Assembly: GCF_002257645.1 (NCBI RefSeq)
Contig: NZ_NQMO01000006.1
Span: forward strand, 248,001 to 312,000
Origin: Paenibacillus sp. XY044
GTDB lineage: Bacteria; Bacillota; Bacilli; Paenibacillales; Paenibacillaceae
Reading direction: 5' to 3'
DNA length: 64,000 nt
The position numbers were made by a program, and so were the translations under genes. Within the stretch, counting starts at the first letter, position 1, and each line of letters starts with the position of its first letter. Under the pieces are notes generated by a model. It made no database searches. It worked only from the letters and a program-made list of their open reading frames with translations, and was not told the origin of the DNA. This document shows, in pieces, positions 16,489 to 25,739 of the stretch.

Positions 16489-17112
16489 ATGCTTAAAACG
16501 ATAGAACCCAATATTCTCTACTTTGGCACACCTGTAGTTCTGGTCAGCACCTTGAATGAGGACGGTTCGGCCAATTTGGCCCCGATGTCGTCCGCCTGGT
16601 GGTTGAATCAGTCCTGCATGCTCGGCATGAGCGGCAAATCGAAAACCGTCCAAAATATCAAGCGTGAGCGCGAATGCGTGTTGAACCTGCCTTCGGCGGA
16701 TCTGGTCAGCCAAGTGGACCGCCTGGCTCTGACGACAGGGGCGAGTCCCGTCCCTGCCTACAAAGCGGAGATGGGTTACCAATATGAGCCGGATAAGTTC
16801 GGCCTATCCGGGTTTACGCAAGTCCCGTCGGAGCTGGTGAAAGCGCCGCGGGCGGGGGAATGCCCGGTTCAACTGGAGGCGGAGCTGGTTCAGATCCATT
16901 CTTTCGAGGAGCCGAGCTCCATCGCGGCGATGGAAATGAGGATCAAGCGGATCCACATCGACGAGGAGCTGCTGATGGGCGAGAAAAACCATATCAACCC
17001 TGAGCAGTGGAACCCGCTGATCATGAGCTTTTGCGAGTTTTTCGGCCTCGGCCGCAAGCTGCACCCGTCGAGACTGGCGGAGCCGTTTATGGCGAAGAAC
17101 TATGAGAAGTGA
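16489..17112 (+). CDS. Flavin reductase family protein
   Basis: A 207-residue protein of the flavin reductase-like (flavoredoxin/DIM6-NTAB) family. The start YFGTPVVLVSTLNEDGSANLAPMSSAWWL gives the typical FMN-binding strand order, and later segments (NLPSADL, GECPVQLEAELV) also fit. These proteins bind FMN and reduce it with NAD(P)H or pass electrons to monooxygenases. ATG 16489 is preceded by AGGGGG about a dozen bases upstream. It stands alone between repeats and a terminator, so its partner is unknown. Confidence 0.88.
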   Translation: MLKTIEPNILYFGTPVVLVSTLNEDGSANLAPMSSAWWLNQSCMLGMSGKSKTVQNIKRERECVLNLPSADLVSQVDRLALTTGASPVPAYKAEMGYQYEPDKFGLSGFTQVPSELVKAPRAGECPVQLEAELVQIHSFEEPSSIAAMEMRIKRIHIDEELLMGEKNHINPEQWNPLIMSFCEFFGLGRKLHPSRLAEPFMAKNYEK

Positions 17113-17156
17113 TTTATGAAACAAACAACGTTAAGCGGGTTTGATGAAGTTGAGAG

Positions 17157-17183
17157 AGCACCGGATGGATTCCGGTGCTTTTT
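17157..17183 (+). terminator. Rho-independent terminator
   Basis: AGCACCGGA (17157-17165) pairs perfectly with TCCGGTGCT (17171-17179) around a five-base loop, followed by TTTTT. Confidence 0.9.
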
Positions 17184-17285
17184 GTGTTGGTTTCAGGCTA
17201 TACTCCCCAGGAATGTAATAAGTCAGCCCGAAAGAGTGCCGCTCCAGATCAGCTTTCCTTAACGAATTCACTCCCTCGTATTATT

Positions 17286-17321
17286 CCCTCAACCATACCC
17301 TCAACCATACCCTCAACCATG
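17286..17321. repeat. 12-bp tandem repeat, three copies
   Basis: CCCTCAACCATA is repeated head to tail at 17286, 17298 and 17310, the last copy ending in TG. The rest of the 17184-17554 gap holds only the candidate control site at 17469. Confidence 0.85.
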
Positions 17322-17468
17322 CCCCAACCGCCGTCCCATTGCCTCAATATCCGCCAAATCCTTGATCCGTATCCACCCCCAACCCAATGTTATATGAAGT
17401 GAATACCGGCAATAGAACTGTCGGAAAATAATTTACTAAAAATCCGGATAATTAGAAAAATATTTTCT

Positions 17469-17482
17469 TGAAAGCATTTACA
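17469..17482 (+). promoter_or_regulatory. Catabolite-responsive element candidate
   Basis: TGAAAGCATTTACA fits the CcpA consensus TGWNANCGNTNWCA with a single mismatch (A for the central G). It lies 73 bases before the start of the FAD oxidoreductase operon and overlaps a TTTACA that could serve as a -35 box with a poor TAGTCT -10. Carbon repression of the operon is inferred. Confidence 0.45.
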
Positions 17483-17554
17483 TGAACTGAAGGTTTTGAT
17501 AGTCTATGAATCAAGAAACAATCATACATCATTTACCGGAGGAGTGAGGACGAA

Positions 17555-18913
17555 TTGGAGAACAAGCTGAAGTATGATGTGGTGGTTATGGGCGGCGGCA
17601 TTTCCGGCTCGATGGCTGCGGTGGCGGCCGCAAGCTCGGGGGCCAGGACGCTGATCGTGGAGTCCCACGGGTTTCTCGGCGGCACGCTGACGGCGAACGG
17701 CGTCGGGCCGATGATGACCTTCCATGCCGGGGATAAGCTGGCGATCCGGGGTTTTACCGACCAGCTGATCGAACGGCTGAAGCGGCAGGGGAAGTCGCCG
17801 GGGCACATTTTTGACACGGTCGGCTTTACGTATTCGGTGACCCCGTTCGACGCCGAGGCAATGAAGCATGAACTGGAGCTGATGGTGACCGAGAGCGGCG
17901 GTGAGATTTTGTACCACACGATGCTCGCCGGCGTGAAGGCAGAGGACGGACGGATCGTCGGCATTAAAGTATGCAACAAGTCGGGACTGACCGACATCGA
18001 GGCATCCGTGTTTATTGACGGGACCGGGGACGGGGACCTTTCCGTGGGCGCCGGAGCGGAGTTCACGAAAGGTCGGGAGTCCGACGGGGCGATGCAGCCA
18101 ATGACGCTGAAAATGAAAATGTACAACGTGAACATCCCTAAAGTGAAGGAGTACATCCACGCGCACCCGGAGGATTTTCCGCTTTACAACGGCGACACCT
18201 CCATCATCGAGAAGGCGCCGCGCCTGTCGGTCGGCGGCTTTGACAGCTTGTTCCGGAAGGCGAAGGAGCGTGGCGAAATTTCGATTCAGCGCGAGAACGT
18301 GCTGTTCTTCGAGACGAACAATCCAGGCGAGGTCATTCTGAACACGACCCGGATTCTGGGGCACGACCCGACCGATGCGTTCAGCCTCAGCCTGGCGGAG
18401 ATGGAAGGACGGAAGCAGTGCCGCGAGCTGGAGCTGTTCGTCCGCAAATACATTCCGGGCTTCGAGAACGCGGTGGTGGAGTCCACCGGTCCGAACATCG
18501 GGGTGCGCAGCTCCCGCCAGATCAAAGGGGTCTACACCCTGACCGCCGAGGATTTGCTGGAGCAGAAGCTTTTCGACGATACCATTGCCCACTCGGGTTA
18601 TCCGATCGACATTCACAGCCCGGACGGGGAAGGAACGAAGCATCAGAAGCTGGAGTGGGGCGGCATGTACAGCATTCCGTACTCCTGCATGATCACGAAT
18701 TCCGTGAAAAACCTGATCGTCATCGGCCGCTGCATCTCGGCGACGTTCGAAGCGCAGGCGGCCATGCGGACGACCCCGACGACGGGGGCGATCGGCCATG
18801 CGGGGGGCGTGGCTGCGGCATACGCGGCCAAACACGGCGTCAGTGTCCAGGACGTAGACATCAAAGCGGTGCAGGCTCAGCTCAAGGCCCAAGGAGCCCA
18901 TTTGGAAATATAG
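17555..18913 (+). CDS. FAD-dependent oxidoreductase (FAD_oxidored family)
   Basis: A 452-residue flavoprotein starting at TTG 17555, supported by a GGAGGAGTGAGG purine-rich site just upstream. The N-terminal DVVVMGGGISGSMAAVAAASSG is a clear FAD Rossmann fold, EVILNTTRILGHDPTDAF lies in the substrate domain, and the C-terminal IGRCISATFEAQAAMR...GAIGHAGG contacts FAD. No signal peptide or membrane segment is seen. It leads a run of five same-strand genes ending with an RpiR regulator. Oxidation of the imported compound is the likely job; the substrate is unknown. Confidence 0.85.
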   Translation: MENKLKYDVVVMGGGISGSMAAVAAASSGARTLIVESHGFLGGTLTANGVGPMMTFHAGDKLAIRGFTDQLIERLKRQGKSPGHIFDTVGFTYSVTPFDAEAMKHELELMVTESGGEILYHTMLAGVKAEDGRIVGIKVCNKSGLTDIEASVFIDGTGDGDLSVGAGAEFTKGRESDGAMQPMTLKMKMYNVNIPKVKEYIHAHPEDFPLYNGDTSIIEKAPRLSVGGFDSLFRKAKERGEISIQRENVLFFETNNPGEVILNTTRILGHDPTDAFSLSLAEMEGRKQCRELELFVRKYIPGFENAVVESTGPNIGVRSSRQIKGVYTLTAEDLLEQKLFDDTIAHSGYPIDIHSPDGEGTKHQKLEWGGMYSIPYSCMITNSVKNLIVIGRCISATFEAQAAMRTTPTTGAIGHAGGVAAAYAAKHGVSVQDVDIKAVQAQLKAQGAHLEI

Positions 18914-18992
18914 GCCATGAATCATTAAACATGTGAAGTAAACATGTGAATGAACCACTTGAATGAATCTCATGACGAGAGGGGTAACCAAA

Positions 18993-20285
18993 GTGACTGG
19001 TGTAATGTGGGTTCAAGCGATCGGCATTTTGATTGTGTTTTTGGTGTTCGTCGGGCTGATGATGACGCGCAAAATCCCGGCAATCCTAGCTCTTCCGCTG
19101 ATGGCGATCCTGTTTGCGATTATCGCCGGGGTGCCATGGAACTCGAATAATCCCGATACGACAAGCATTGCCAAAACGATCCTGGCGTCCGGCTCGATGC
19201 GGCTGTCCGGGGCGATTGCCGGCCTCGTATTCGGTGCCTGGTTCGGGCAAATCCTGAACAAGGTCGGCATTACCAAATCGATTATCCGCAAAGCCGCCGA
19301 GCTGGCCGGGGATAAGCCGATGCTGATCGCGATTCTGTTCTTCGTAACCGCATCCATTATTTTCTCCGCAGCAGGCGGACTTGGTATGGTGATCCTGGTC
19401 GGTACGATCGTTATACCGATCATGCTGACCGCCGGTATTTCGCAGTTCGTGGCATCGATCGTCGTGCTGTCCGCGGTCGGGGTCGGCGCCCTTTTCAACG
19501 TATCCAACTGGGCCGTATACGTCGACGTGCTCGGCCTCTCGGTTGACCAAATCGCCAACTACACGCTGGTGGCCGCGCTTCCGCTGATCGTGCTGTCCCT
19601 GGCCATGATCGTATTCTATATCCGCAAAGACGGCAAAGGCCGCAGAGCGTGGGCGATGCCCGCAGCTACCGGCGGCGACGGCAAGAAAGTGCCAACCTAT
19701 GCGCTGATCAGTCCGCTGGTGCCGGTCATTCTGGTGTTCGCTTTTAAAATCGATATCGTTCCCGCCGTCATCATCGGCGCACTCGTCACGATTCTACTGG
19801 CCTGGCCGAAGCGCCCGATCCATGTGCTCTCCAGCGCGCTGATCGAGGGCATTCAGGACGTCGCCGGCGCCATGGCGCTGATGATCGGCATCGGCATCCT
19901 GCTCAATTCGGTTATGGCACCGCAGGTTTCGGCGCTGATTTCCCCGCTCATTGAGGCGGTGCTTCCGGGCAATCCGATCATGTACATTCTCTTCTTCACC
20001 ATCCTGTCGCCGCTGGCGATTTACCGCGGTCCGCTCAACGTGTGGGGTCTTGGCAGCGGAATCGCCGCCCTGTTCGTTACGGCAGGCATGACGCCGGTCG
20101 CCGCCATGCTGGCGCTGCGCGTGGTCAGCAACGTGCAGGCGGTATCCGACCCGACGAACTCGCATAACGTATGGGTTTCGGATTTTACGAAAACCGATAT
20201 TAACGAAATTTTGAAGAAGACGCTGCCTTGGATGATGGTCGCCGTCCTGATCTCGATGGTCATCGGCGCATTCATGGTGTTTTGA
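18993..20285 (+). CDS. Multi-span carboxylate-type permease
   Basis: About 430 residues with some 11-12 hydrophobic helices, a layout like ion-transporter-superfamily or citrate/gluconate-type secondary carriers. Notable segments are FSAAGGLGMVILVGTIVIP and YRGPLNVWGLGSGIAA, the latter within a re-entrant-like stretch. GTG 18993 is preferred because AGAGGGG lies eight bases upstream; ATG 18963 in frame lacks a site. It lies between the oxidoreductase and the HyuA-like gene and probably imports the operon's substrate, most likely a small acidic or hydantoin-like molecule (inference). Confidence 0.8.
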   Translation: MTGVMWVQAIGILIVFLVFVGLMMTRKIPAILALPLMAILFAIIAGVPWNSNNPDTTSIAKTILASGSMRLSGAIAGLVFGAWFGQILNKVGITKSIIRKAAELAGDKPMLIAILFFVTASIIFSAAGGLGMVILVGTIVIPIMLTAGISQFVASIVVLSAVGVGALFNVSNWAVYVDVLGLSVDQIANYTLVAALPLIVLSLAMIVFYIRKDGKGRRAWAMPAATGGDGKKVPTYALISPLVPVILVFAFKIDIVPAVIIGALVTILLAWPKRPIHVLSSALIEGIQDVAGAMALMIGIGILLNSVMAPQVSALISPLIEAVLPGNPIMYILFFTILSPLAIYRGPLNVWGLGSGIAALFVTAGMTPVAAMLALRVVSNVQAVSDPTNSHNVWVSDFTKTDINEILKKTLPWMMVAVLISMVIGAFMVF

Positions 20286-20372
20286 CAAAGGTTTTTACGA
20301 ATGATTCCGGACGGGGAACGGACTGCGCGGCTTGATGCGGTCCTTCCCCTGTCCTGACTTCAGGAGGATAAC

Positions 20373-22520
20373 ATGGAGAGAAAAAAAGTAAGGGTAGGCA
20401 TCGACGTTGGCGGAACGTTTACGGACGCAGCCGTCATCGATAACGAAACGTTTGAGGTCATCGGCAAAATGAAAATTCCGACGACGCACCATGATGAGGA
20501 CGGTGTGGCGAAAGGGATCGTGCAGATTTTGAACCGGATTCTGGAGAGCCAGGGCATTCTCCCGGAGGATGTCACGTTTATCGCCCATGGGACAACCCAG
20601 GCGACCAACGCACTGCTTGAAGGGGACGTGGCCAGAGTCGGCATTATCGGCATGGGTACGGGACTCGACGGGATGAGCGCGCGATCCGAGTCCAATCCGG
20701 GGGATATTGAGCTGGCGCCCGGCAAGTTTTTGAAGACGTACCATACGTTTCTCGACTCCAAAAATTTGACCGATGCGGACATTGAGTCGGCCATCGACAC
20801 ACTAGTGCAGCAGGGGGCCGAAGTCATCGTCGCCTCCGAGGCGTACAGCGTCGACGATCCGACCAATGAGCTGCGGGTCATCGAACTGGCGAACCGCAAG
20901 GGCATCTATGCCACAGGCGGTCACGAAATTTCCCAACTGTACGGGCTGAAGACACGGACGCGGACGGCGGTCGTCAACGCATCCCTCATTCCGAAAATGA
21001 TGGAAACGGCCAACATGACCGAGAAGTCCGTCAAAAACGCCAATATCCAGTCCCAACTGATGATTATGCGCTGCGACGGCGGCGTGATGAGCATCGACGA
21101 GGTGCGGAAGCGCCCGATCCTGACCATGCTGTCAGGCCTCGCGGCCGGGGTGGCGGGCGCTTTGATGTACGAGAAAATTTCGGACGGCATTTTCTTCGAG
21201 GTCGGCGGAACCAGCGTGGACATTTCCGTCATTAAAAACGGCAAGGTCATGATCCAAAACGCGCAGGTCGGTGGCCACCGTACGTACCTGCAGTCGCTGG
21301 ACGTCCGCACGCTCGGCATCGCCGGCGGCAGCATGATCAAGGTGTCCGCCGGCAAAATTACCGACGTCGGCCCGCGGAGCGCGCACATCGCCGGTAAGGA
21401 ATACGAGGCATTCGCACAGACGGACCAAATCGTTAGCCCGAAGGTGAAATTCGTCAGCCCGCGGGAGGGCGACCCGGCCGAATACGTGATCTTCGAATGC
21501 GGAAACGGAAGGGAGTTTTCGTATACGCTGGCGGGTGCGGCCAACATCCTTGGCTACGTGCCGGAGGGCGACTATGCATATGGCAACAGGGAAGCGGCGG
21601 TAAAAGCGTGGGAAGCCCTTGCCGCACATGTCGGTTTGAGCGTGGAGGAAACCGCGCGCAAGGTGATGGACATTGCGATCGATAAAACGATGAAAACCGT
21701 GAATGAAATGATCGAGGACTATGAGCTGGACCGGGCGTTCGTCACGCTGGTCGGCGGTGGGGGCAGCGGGGCGGTGCTGGTGCCGGCGATGGCCGAGCGG
21801 GAAGGCTTCAAGAGCCAGATCGCCAGCAACGCGCCTTACGTCTCCACGATCGGCGTGGCGCTGGCCATGGTCAAGGAGCAGCTGGAACGGACCGTCGTGA
21901 ATCCGACGGAAGAAGATATCAAGCGAATCCGCGCCGACATCGTGGAGCGGATCGTCCAATCGGGAGCCAGCGAGGAGACGGTGGAGGTCACGATTGAAAT
22001 CGACAGCCAGAAGAACATTCTGCGGGCCATCGCGACCGGCTCGACCGAGCTTCGCTCCAAAGACCTCGGCCAGCAGGCGATGCAGGTGGAAGAAATGACG
22101 GTGGTTGCGGCCAGCTCGGTCGACCAATCGCCGGAGAACACCCGGCTGGCGGCGCAGAGCGGACGCTGGAGCCTGTTCGAAGCCGAGCGGACCAAGAAAT
22201 CACTGTTCGGCCTGATGAAGAAAAAAGTCAACTACGTCGCCGTACTGGATCGCGAAGGGGTCGTCCGCTTCAAGAAGGGAAGCGTCCAGTACACGAAGGT
22301 GACGAAAGCGCAGGCCGATGACCGGCTTAACGAATTTCTGGAAGACAATACGATCTACTCCGACGCCAATGCGACCATCCCGAAGGTATTCGCCTTTTAT
22401 AAGGAGAAAATGCTGGATTTGACCGGCATGCAGACGAAGGAGCAGCTGCTGTCGATTCTTACCCTTGAAACGGAGATGCTGAAGTCCGAAGACGAAATGA
22501 TCGTCATTGCGTACCAATAG
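20373..22520 (+). CDS. Hydantoinase/oxoprolinase subunit A family protein
   Basis: A 715-residue HyuA-type protein. The N-terminus VGIDVGGTFTDAAVI is the phosphate-1 ATP motif of the ASKHA fold; FIAHGTTQATNALLEG and a later FFEVGGTSVDISVI are diagnostic. Family members hydrolyse ATP to open hydantoin or 5-oxoproline rings or carboxylate ketones, usually with a HyuB partner. No HyuB gene is visible here, which is unusual. The C-terminal ~150 residues (from about 570) extend beyond the core. ATG follows CAGGAGGA. It belongs to the operon that begins at 17555. Confidence 0.88.
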   Translation: MERKKVRVGIDVGGTFTDAAVIDNETFEVIGKMKIPTTHHDEDGVAKGIVQILNRILESQGILPEDVTFIAHGTTQATNALLEGDVARVGIIGMGTGLDGMSARSESNPGDIELAPGKFLKTYHTFLDSKNLTDADIESAIDTLVQQGAEVIVASEAYSVDDPTNELRVIELANRKGIYATGGHEISQLYGLKTRTRTAVVNASLIPKMMETANMTEKSVKNANIQSQLMIMRCDGGVMSIDEVRKRPILTMLSGLAAGVAGALMYEKISDGIFFEVGGTSVDISVIKNGKVMIQNAQVGGHRTYLQSLDVRTLGIAGGSMIKVSAGKITDVGPRSAHIAGKEYEAFAQTDQIVSPKVKFVSPREGDPAEYVIFECGNGREFSYTLAGAANILGYVPEGDYAYGNREAAVKAWEALAAHVGLSVEETARKVMDIAIDKTMKTVNEMIEDYELDRAFVTLVGGGGSGAVLVPAMAEREGFKSQIASNAPYVSTIGVALAMVKEQLERTVVNPTEEDIKRIRADIVERIVQSGASEETVEVTIEIDSQKNILRAIATGSTELRSKDLGQQAMQVEEMTVVAASSVDQSPENTRLAAQSGRWSLFEAERTKKSLFGLMKKKVNYVAVLDREGVVRFKKGSVQYTKVTKAQADDRLNEFLEDNTIYSDANATIPKVFAFYKEKMLDLTGMQTKEQLLSILTLETEMLKSEDEMIVIAYQ

Positions 22521-22580
22521 AACAGCTAGAGAGATTAAGAGATAGATAAAGGTTAGAACACGAAGAGGGGGATGAAAGGC

Positions 22581-23381
22581 ATGCCGGAGTTCCAGGGATA
22601 CGGTTTGAATGTTCAAAACCTCGGCTTGACCGATGAGGTGCTCGCCCATGCGGAGCTCGCCAAGGATCCGCTGTACCGCAAAATCCCAAAGGACCGCCTG
22701 GCCTATTATGTGGACCGTTCGCTCCAAAGGGGCCGGGAAGCGGCCCAGACCTGCCGGGGCATGTCTATCCGGGAGCTGTACCGCAGGGATGGACTGCGCC
22801 ATGAAATCACGGACCGCTCCGGCACGTTCCATCATCTCTCTCTGCGGGCGCAGATCGATTTTGCCAAAACGCCGCCGGAAGTGGTCGTCTACGCCGCATC
22901 CCTCCGCGGCATGGCTGATGCTTACCGGGCGATCATGAGCCCGGGAGAACAGGCACAGCGCCTAAACCATACGGCAGATGCGAAACCAGAACCGGGCAAT
23001 GCGCTGCAGCCGTCAGGGCTCTCGCCGGATCCTCTTTCGGAGCACGCTTCCGCCCCTCAGGACGAGGAGCTGGAGCGGCTGGTCGATATCCACCTGGCGC
23101 ATGAATATTTTCACTATCTGGAGTACCGCGCCGGGCAGTTTACGAACGACATGCTGGAACCGGTCGAGGTGTTCCGGCTTGGCAGACGGCTGGTGAAGCG
23201 CTCGAGCATCGTCCAGTGCAGCGAAATTGCCGCCCATGCCTTTTGTAAGGAGATGATGGGCCTGCTCTTCCTGCCGAACGTGCTGGATTACGCCTTCCTG
23301 ATCCAAAACGGTTCTTTAAGCGAAGAAGCCTTTTGCCGGGAAGTCGAGTCGTGGAAGAGCGGTCATGCGGCGGCGTTGTGA
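22581..23381 (+). CDS. Unrecognised HExxH (zincin-like) protein
   Basis: A 266-residue protein I cannot assign to a named family. It carries HEYFH at residues 174-178 inside a helix-like HLAHEYFHYLEYR, and a downstream SEIAAHAF with E215 about 37 residues on. That is the HExxH plus distal Glu arrangement of gluzincin zinc metallopeptidases. No signal peptide or transmembrane segment is seen, so it appears cytosolic. ATG 22581 lies nine bases after GAGGGGG; ATG 22572 directly abuts that site. It is the fourth gene of the HyuA operon, so it may hydrolyse the ring-opened product. Function is inference only. Confidence 0.75.
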   Translation: MPEFQGYGLNVQNLGLTDEVLAHAELAKDPLYRKIPKDRLAYYVDRSLQRGREAAQTCRGMSIRELYRRDGLRHEITDRSGTFHHLSLRAQIDFAKTPPEVVVYAASLRGMADAYRAIMSPGEQAQRLNHTADAKPEPGNALQPSGLSPDPLSEHASAPQDEELERLVDIHLAHEYFHYLEYRAGQFTNDMLEPVEVFRLGRRLVKRSSIVQCSEIAAHAFCKEMMGLLFLPNVLDYAFLIQNGSLSEEAFCREVESWKSGHAAAL

Positions 23382-23409
23382 CATCGTTTTCTAAATACCT
23401 TCCCTTGTA

Positions 23410-23418
23410 TGATATAAT
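23410..23418 (+). promoter_or_regulatory. Extended -10 promoter of the RpiR gene
   Basis: TGATATAAT provides a perfect TATAAT (23413-23418) with an upstream TG. No good -35 is seen at the right distance. It lies about 65 bases before the RpiR start, so the regulator may be expressed separately from the operon. Confidence 0.5.
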
Positions 23419-23482
23419 GGGGTGTGCTAGCGGGGGTTACCGGATTAGCTATTTTCCCACAGGTAGGTCAGGAGGAGGTCAC

Positions 23483-24343
23483 ATGTCTTCACAGGTTCCG
23501 GCCGTCATCGCCAAAATCGTATCGCAAACCCAAAAGTTAACATACGGCGAAAATCAAATCGCCAACTTTGTCATTCATAATCCGGAGTTCATTACCCGTA
23601 ACACCATCACCGCGATTGCGAATGAGATCGGCGTGTCCGAGACGAGCATTAACCGCTTCTGCAAAAAGGTCGGCTTCAAAGGCTTCAACGACTTCAAGAT
23701 TGCCTTTGCCCAGGACGCGTTCTACCGGGATATGCAGGCGAAGAAGAAAGAAAGACGCGAGATCAATCCCATTGATGCCCTCGCTTTGGATTATAATGAG
23801 CTGATCGTGAACACGTCCGCGCTCGTGACGGAGGAGCAGCTGAACCAGGTCGTGGACCTGCTGAAAAGTGCCCGCCGGATCGTGGTCATCGGATTGTTCG
23901 ATTCGTTTTTGGCGGCGATGGCGCTCCGCAATCGGCTGGCGATTATCGGCATGATGGCGGAAGCCATCAACGACAGCAGGGAAATGAAGATCGCCGCCTC
24001 CCAGTGCGGTCCGGACGATGTCGTCATCGCTTTCTCCCGTTCGGGTTCAACGAGGGAAATTATCGATGCGGTATCCATCGCTCGGGTCAATCAGGCGAAG
24101 GTGATCGCGATCACCTGCTACGACGCTTCGCCGATAACGGAGAATGCGGCCGTCGATATTATCGTTCCGGATAAAATATCCGTGAATAACAGCGCCTTTA
24201 TGTCCAATCATATTACGTTCCTGTTCGTGGTCGATCTGATCATGAGCGTGTTTATTTCCTCGGATAAAAAGTATTTGAAAAAGAAGCTGGACAGCGAGGG
24301 CCTTCTGGCCAGCGACCAGTCGATCACGAATTATTTTCTGTAA
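23483..24343 (+). CDS. MurR/RpiR-type transcriptional regulator
   Basis: A 286-residue regulator with an N-terminal RpiR helix-turn-helix (FVIHNPEFITRNTITAIANEIGVSETSINRFCKKVGFKGFNDFKI is the recognisable region) and a C-terminal SIS sugar-isomerase domain (about 110-265; IVVIGLFDSF, VIAFSRSGSTREIIDA). The SIS domain usually binds a phosphorylated sugar or a similar metabolite. ATG 23483 is set by GGAGGAGG five bases upstream, downstream of the first ATG in frame. It closes the HyuA operon and is the natural candidate for its control. Confidence 0.92.
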   Translation: MSSQVPAVIAKIVSQTQKLTYGENQIANFVIHNPEFITRNTITAIANEIGVSETSINRFCKKVGFKGFNDFKIAFAQDAFYRDMQAKKKERREINPIDALALDYNELIVNTSALVTEEQLNQVVDLLKSARRIVVIGLFDSFLAAMALRNRLAIIGMMAEAINDSREMKIAASQCGPDDVVIAFSRSGSTREIIDAVSIARVNQAKVIAITCYDASPITENAAVDIIVPDKISVNNSAFMSNHITFLFVVDLIMSVFISSDKKYLKKKLDSEGLLASDQSITNYFL

Positions 24344-24347
24344 GAAG

Positions 24348-24383
24348 AGCGTTTCCTGCCGGAGGGCAGGGGCGCTTTTTTTT
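24348..24383 (+). terminator. Rho-independent terminator after the RpiR gene
   Basis: AGCG..CCTGCC pairs with GGGCAGG..CGCT, with G-U pairs in the middle, followed by eight T. Confidence 0.85.
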
Positions 24384-24694
24384 GCTTATAAACCGAATCA
24401 TCTCCCGAATACCGTAAGGACGCGAATCCGCATGGAAGCAGACGCCCGGCCCCTGGTGGGGTTATTTTGTTGCCTTAAATATTCAAACGGACGGTAATTC
24501 ATGGCATGAATCCCCCAAAAACGGTCAAGTCCCGGAGAGCGCTGTCATATACATCTTTACGGATTCATCTTCGATCCTGCGGATGACGCCAAAGTTGTGC
24601 GCAAAGCCACAGAATGGGCGATTGGCCGTGGAGACGGGTCCCACTAGAATGGGGTTGTAAACTTACAGGTGGTTCCCACCGGGAGGAGATTGGT
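24384..24694. other. Leader region of the amino sugar operon
   Basis: No gene is supported here. The 3' end has a short GGTGG/CCACC hairpin just ahead of the GGGAGGAG ribosome site of the first dehydrogenase, which might affect translation. No clear promoter, operator or riboswitch was seen. Confidence 0.3.
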
Positions 24695-25720
24695 ATGAGC
24701 AAAAAAATGCGTTTTGCCATTATTGGGGCCGGCGTGATCGCTCCCCTGCACGCAAGAGCCATCGTGAGCCATCCGGAAGCGGAGCTGGCGGCGATCGTCG
24801 ACGCCGTTCCGGAGAAGGCGGCCAAGCTGGCGGAAGAATTCGGGGCGGCTCATGTATATACGGATACCCGGCAAATGCTCCGGGAATGCGATGTGGACGC
24901 CATTAGCATCTGCGTGCCCAGCGGAGGCCACCGGGATGCCACCGTCGCGGCGGCGGAGGCGGGCAAGCATGTGCTGTGCGAAAAGCCCCTCGGCATTACC
25001 AAGGCGGACATGGATGAGATGATCGAAGCTTGCCGGAGTCATGGCGTTAAGCTGGCCACCGTTTTCCAGAAACGCACCACGCCTCACGCGCTGCTAACCA
25101 AAAAGGCCATTAACGAAGGCAAGCTTGGCAAGTTAGTGCTGGGAGACGCCTACTTAAAATACTACCGGAGCCGGGAATATTACAAAAGCGCCGGATGGCG
25201 CGGAACATGGGCCATTGACGGGGGCGGAGCCCTCATGAATCAGGGGGTGCACGGCATCGACATCATCCGCTGGATGATGGGGGAAGTGGACAGCGTCTTT
25301 GCCTACGCGGCTCCGTTAATTCATGACATCGAGGTGGAGGATACGGCGGTAGCAGTTTTGAAATATAAGAATGGGGCGTTTGGGGTGATTCAAGGAGCGA
25401 CGTCGGTCAATCCTGGCCAGGAGCCCCGTTTTGAAATTCACGGCGAGCACGGCACGATCATTTACGGGGACAGCGGCTTTAAAGTATGGAAAACGGTTGA
25501 CGGCGAAGTTGCGCCGCTCGTTTCGGAAGGCTCCGCCGAAGGCACGGATGACCCGAATGCCATTTCTTCCGACGGCCACTACATTCTGATCGACGACCTG
25601 ATTCAGGCGGTACGGGAGGATCGCGAGCCGCTCATTTCGGGAGAGGAAGCGAGAAAATCGGTGGACCTGATCCTGGCCATTTACGAGTCCTCGCGTACGG
25701 GCAAGGAAATCAAATTGTAG
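24695..25720 (+). CDS. Gfo/Idh/MocA family oxidoreductase (first)
   Basis: A 341-residue NAD(P)-dependent sugar dehydrogenase. The N-terminal FAIIGAGVIAPLHARAI is the dinucleotide fold, CEKPLGITKADMDEM is the signature with the catalytic-region lysine (EKP), and GGGALMNQGVHGIDIIRWMMG is the C-terminal substrate domain with the conserved histidine. ATG 24695 follows GGGAGGAG; the longer open frame upstream has no ribosome site. It starts a five-gene operon that ends in NagA. It probably oxidises or epimerises an amino-sugar-like substrate; the exact one is unknown. Confidence 0.92.
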   Translation: MSKKMRFAIIGAGVIAPLHARAIVSHPEAELAAIVDAVPEKAAKLAEEFGAAHVYTDTRQMLRECDVDAISICVPSGGHRDATVAAAEAGKHVLCEKPLGITKADMDEMIEACRSHGVKLATVFQKRTTPHALLTKKAINEGKLGKLVLGDAYLKYYRSREYYKSAGWRGTWAIDGGGALMNQGVHGIDIIRWMMGEVDSVFAYAAPLIHDIEVEDTAVAVLKYKNGAFGVIQGATSVNPGQEPRFEIHGEHGTIIYGDSGFKVWKTVDGEVAPLVSEGSAEGTDDPNAISSDGHYILIDDLIQAVREDREPLISGEEARKSVDLILAIYESSRTGKEIKL

Positions 25721-25739
25721 GAAGAGGCGATTTGCGGAA

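Noticed and set aside
17522..18991. 489-residue minus-strand gene
   Set aside because: Antisense shadow of the FAD oxidoreductase; no motifs or ribosome site.
24640..24690. T-box or riboswitch ahead of the first Gfo/Idh gene
   Set aside because: Only a short GGTGG/CCACC hairpin; no T-box core or specifier stem.
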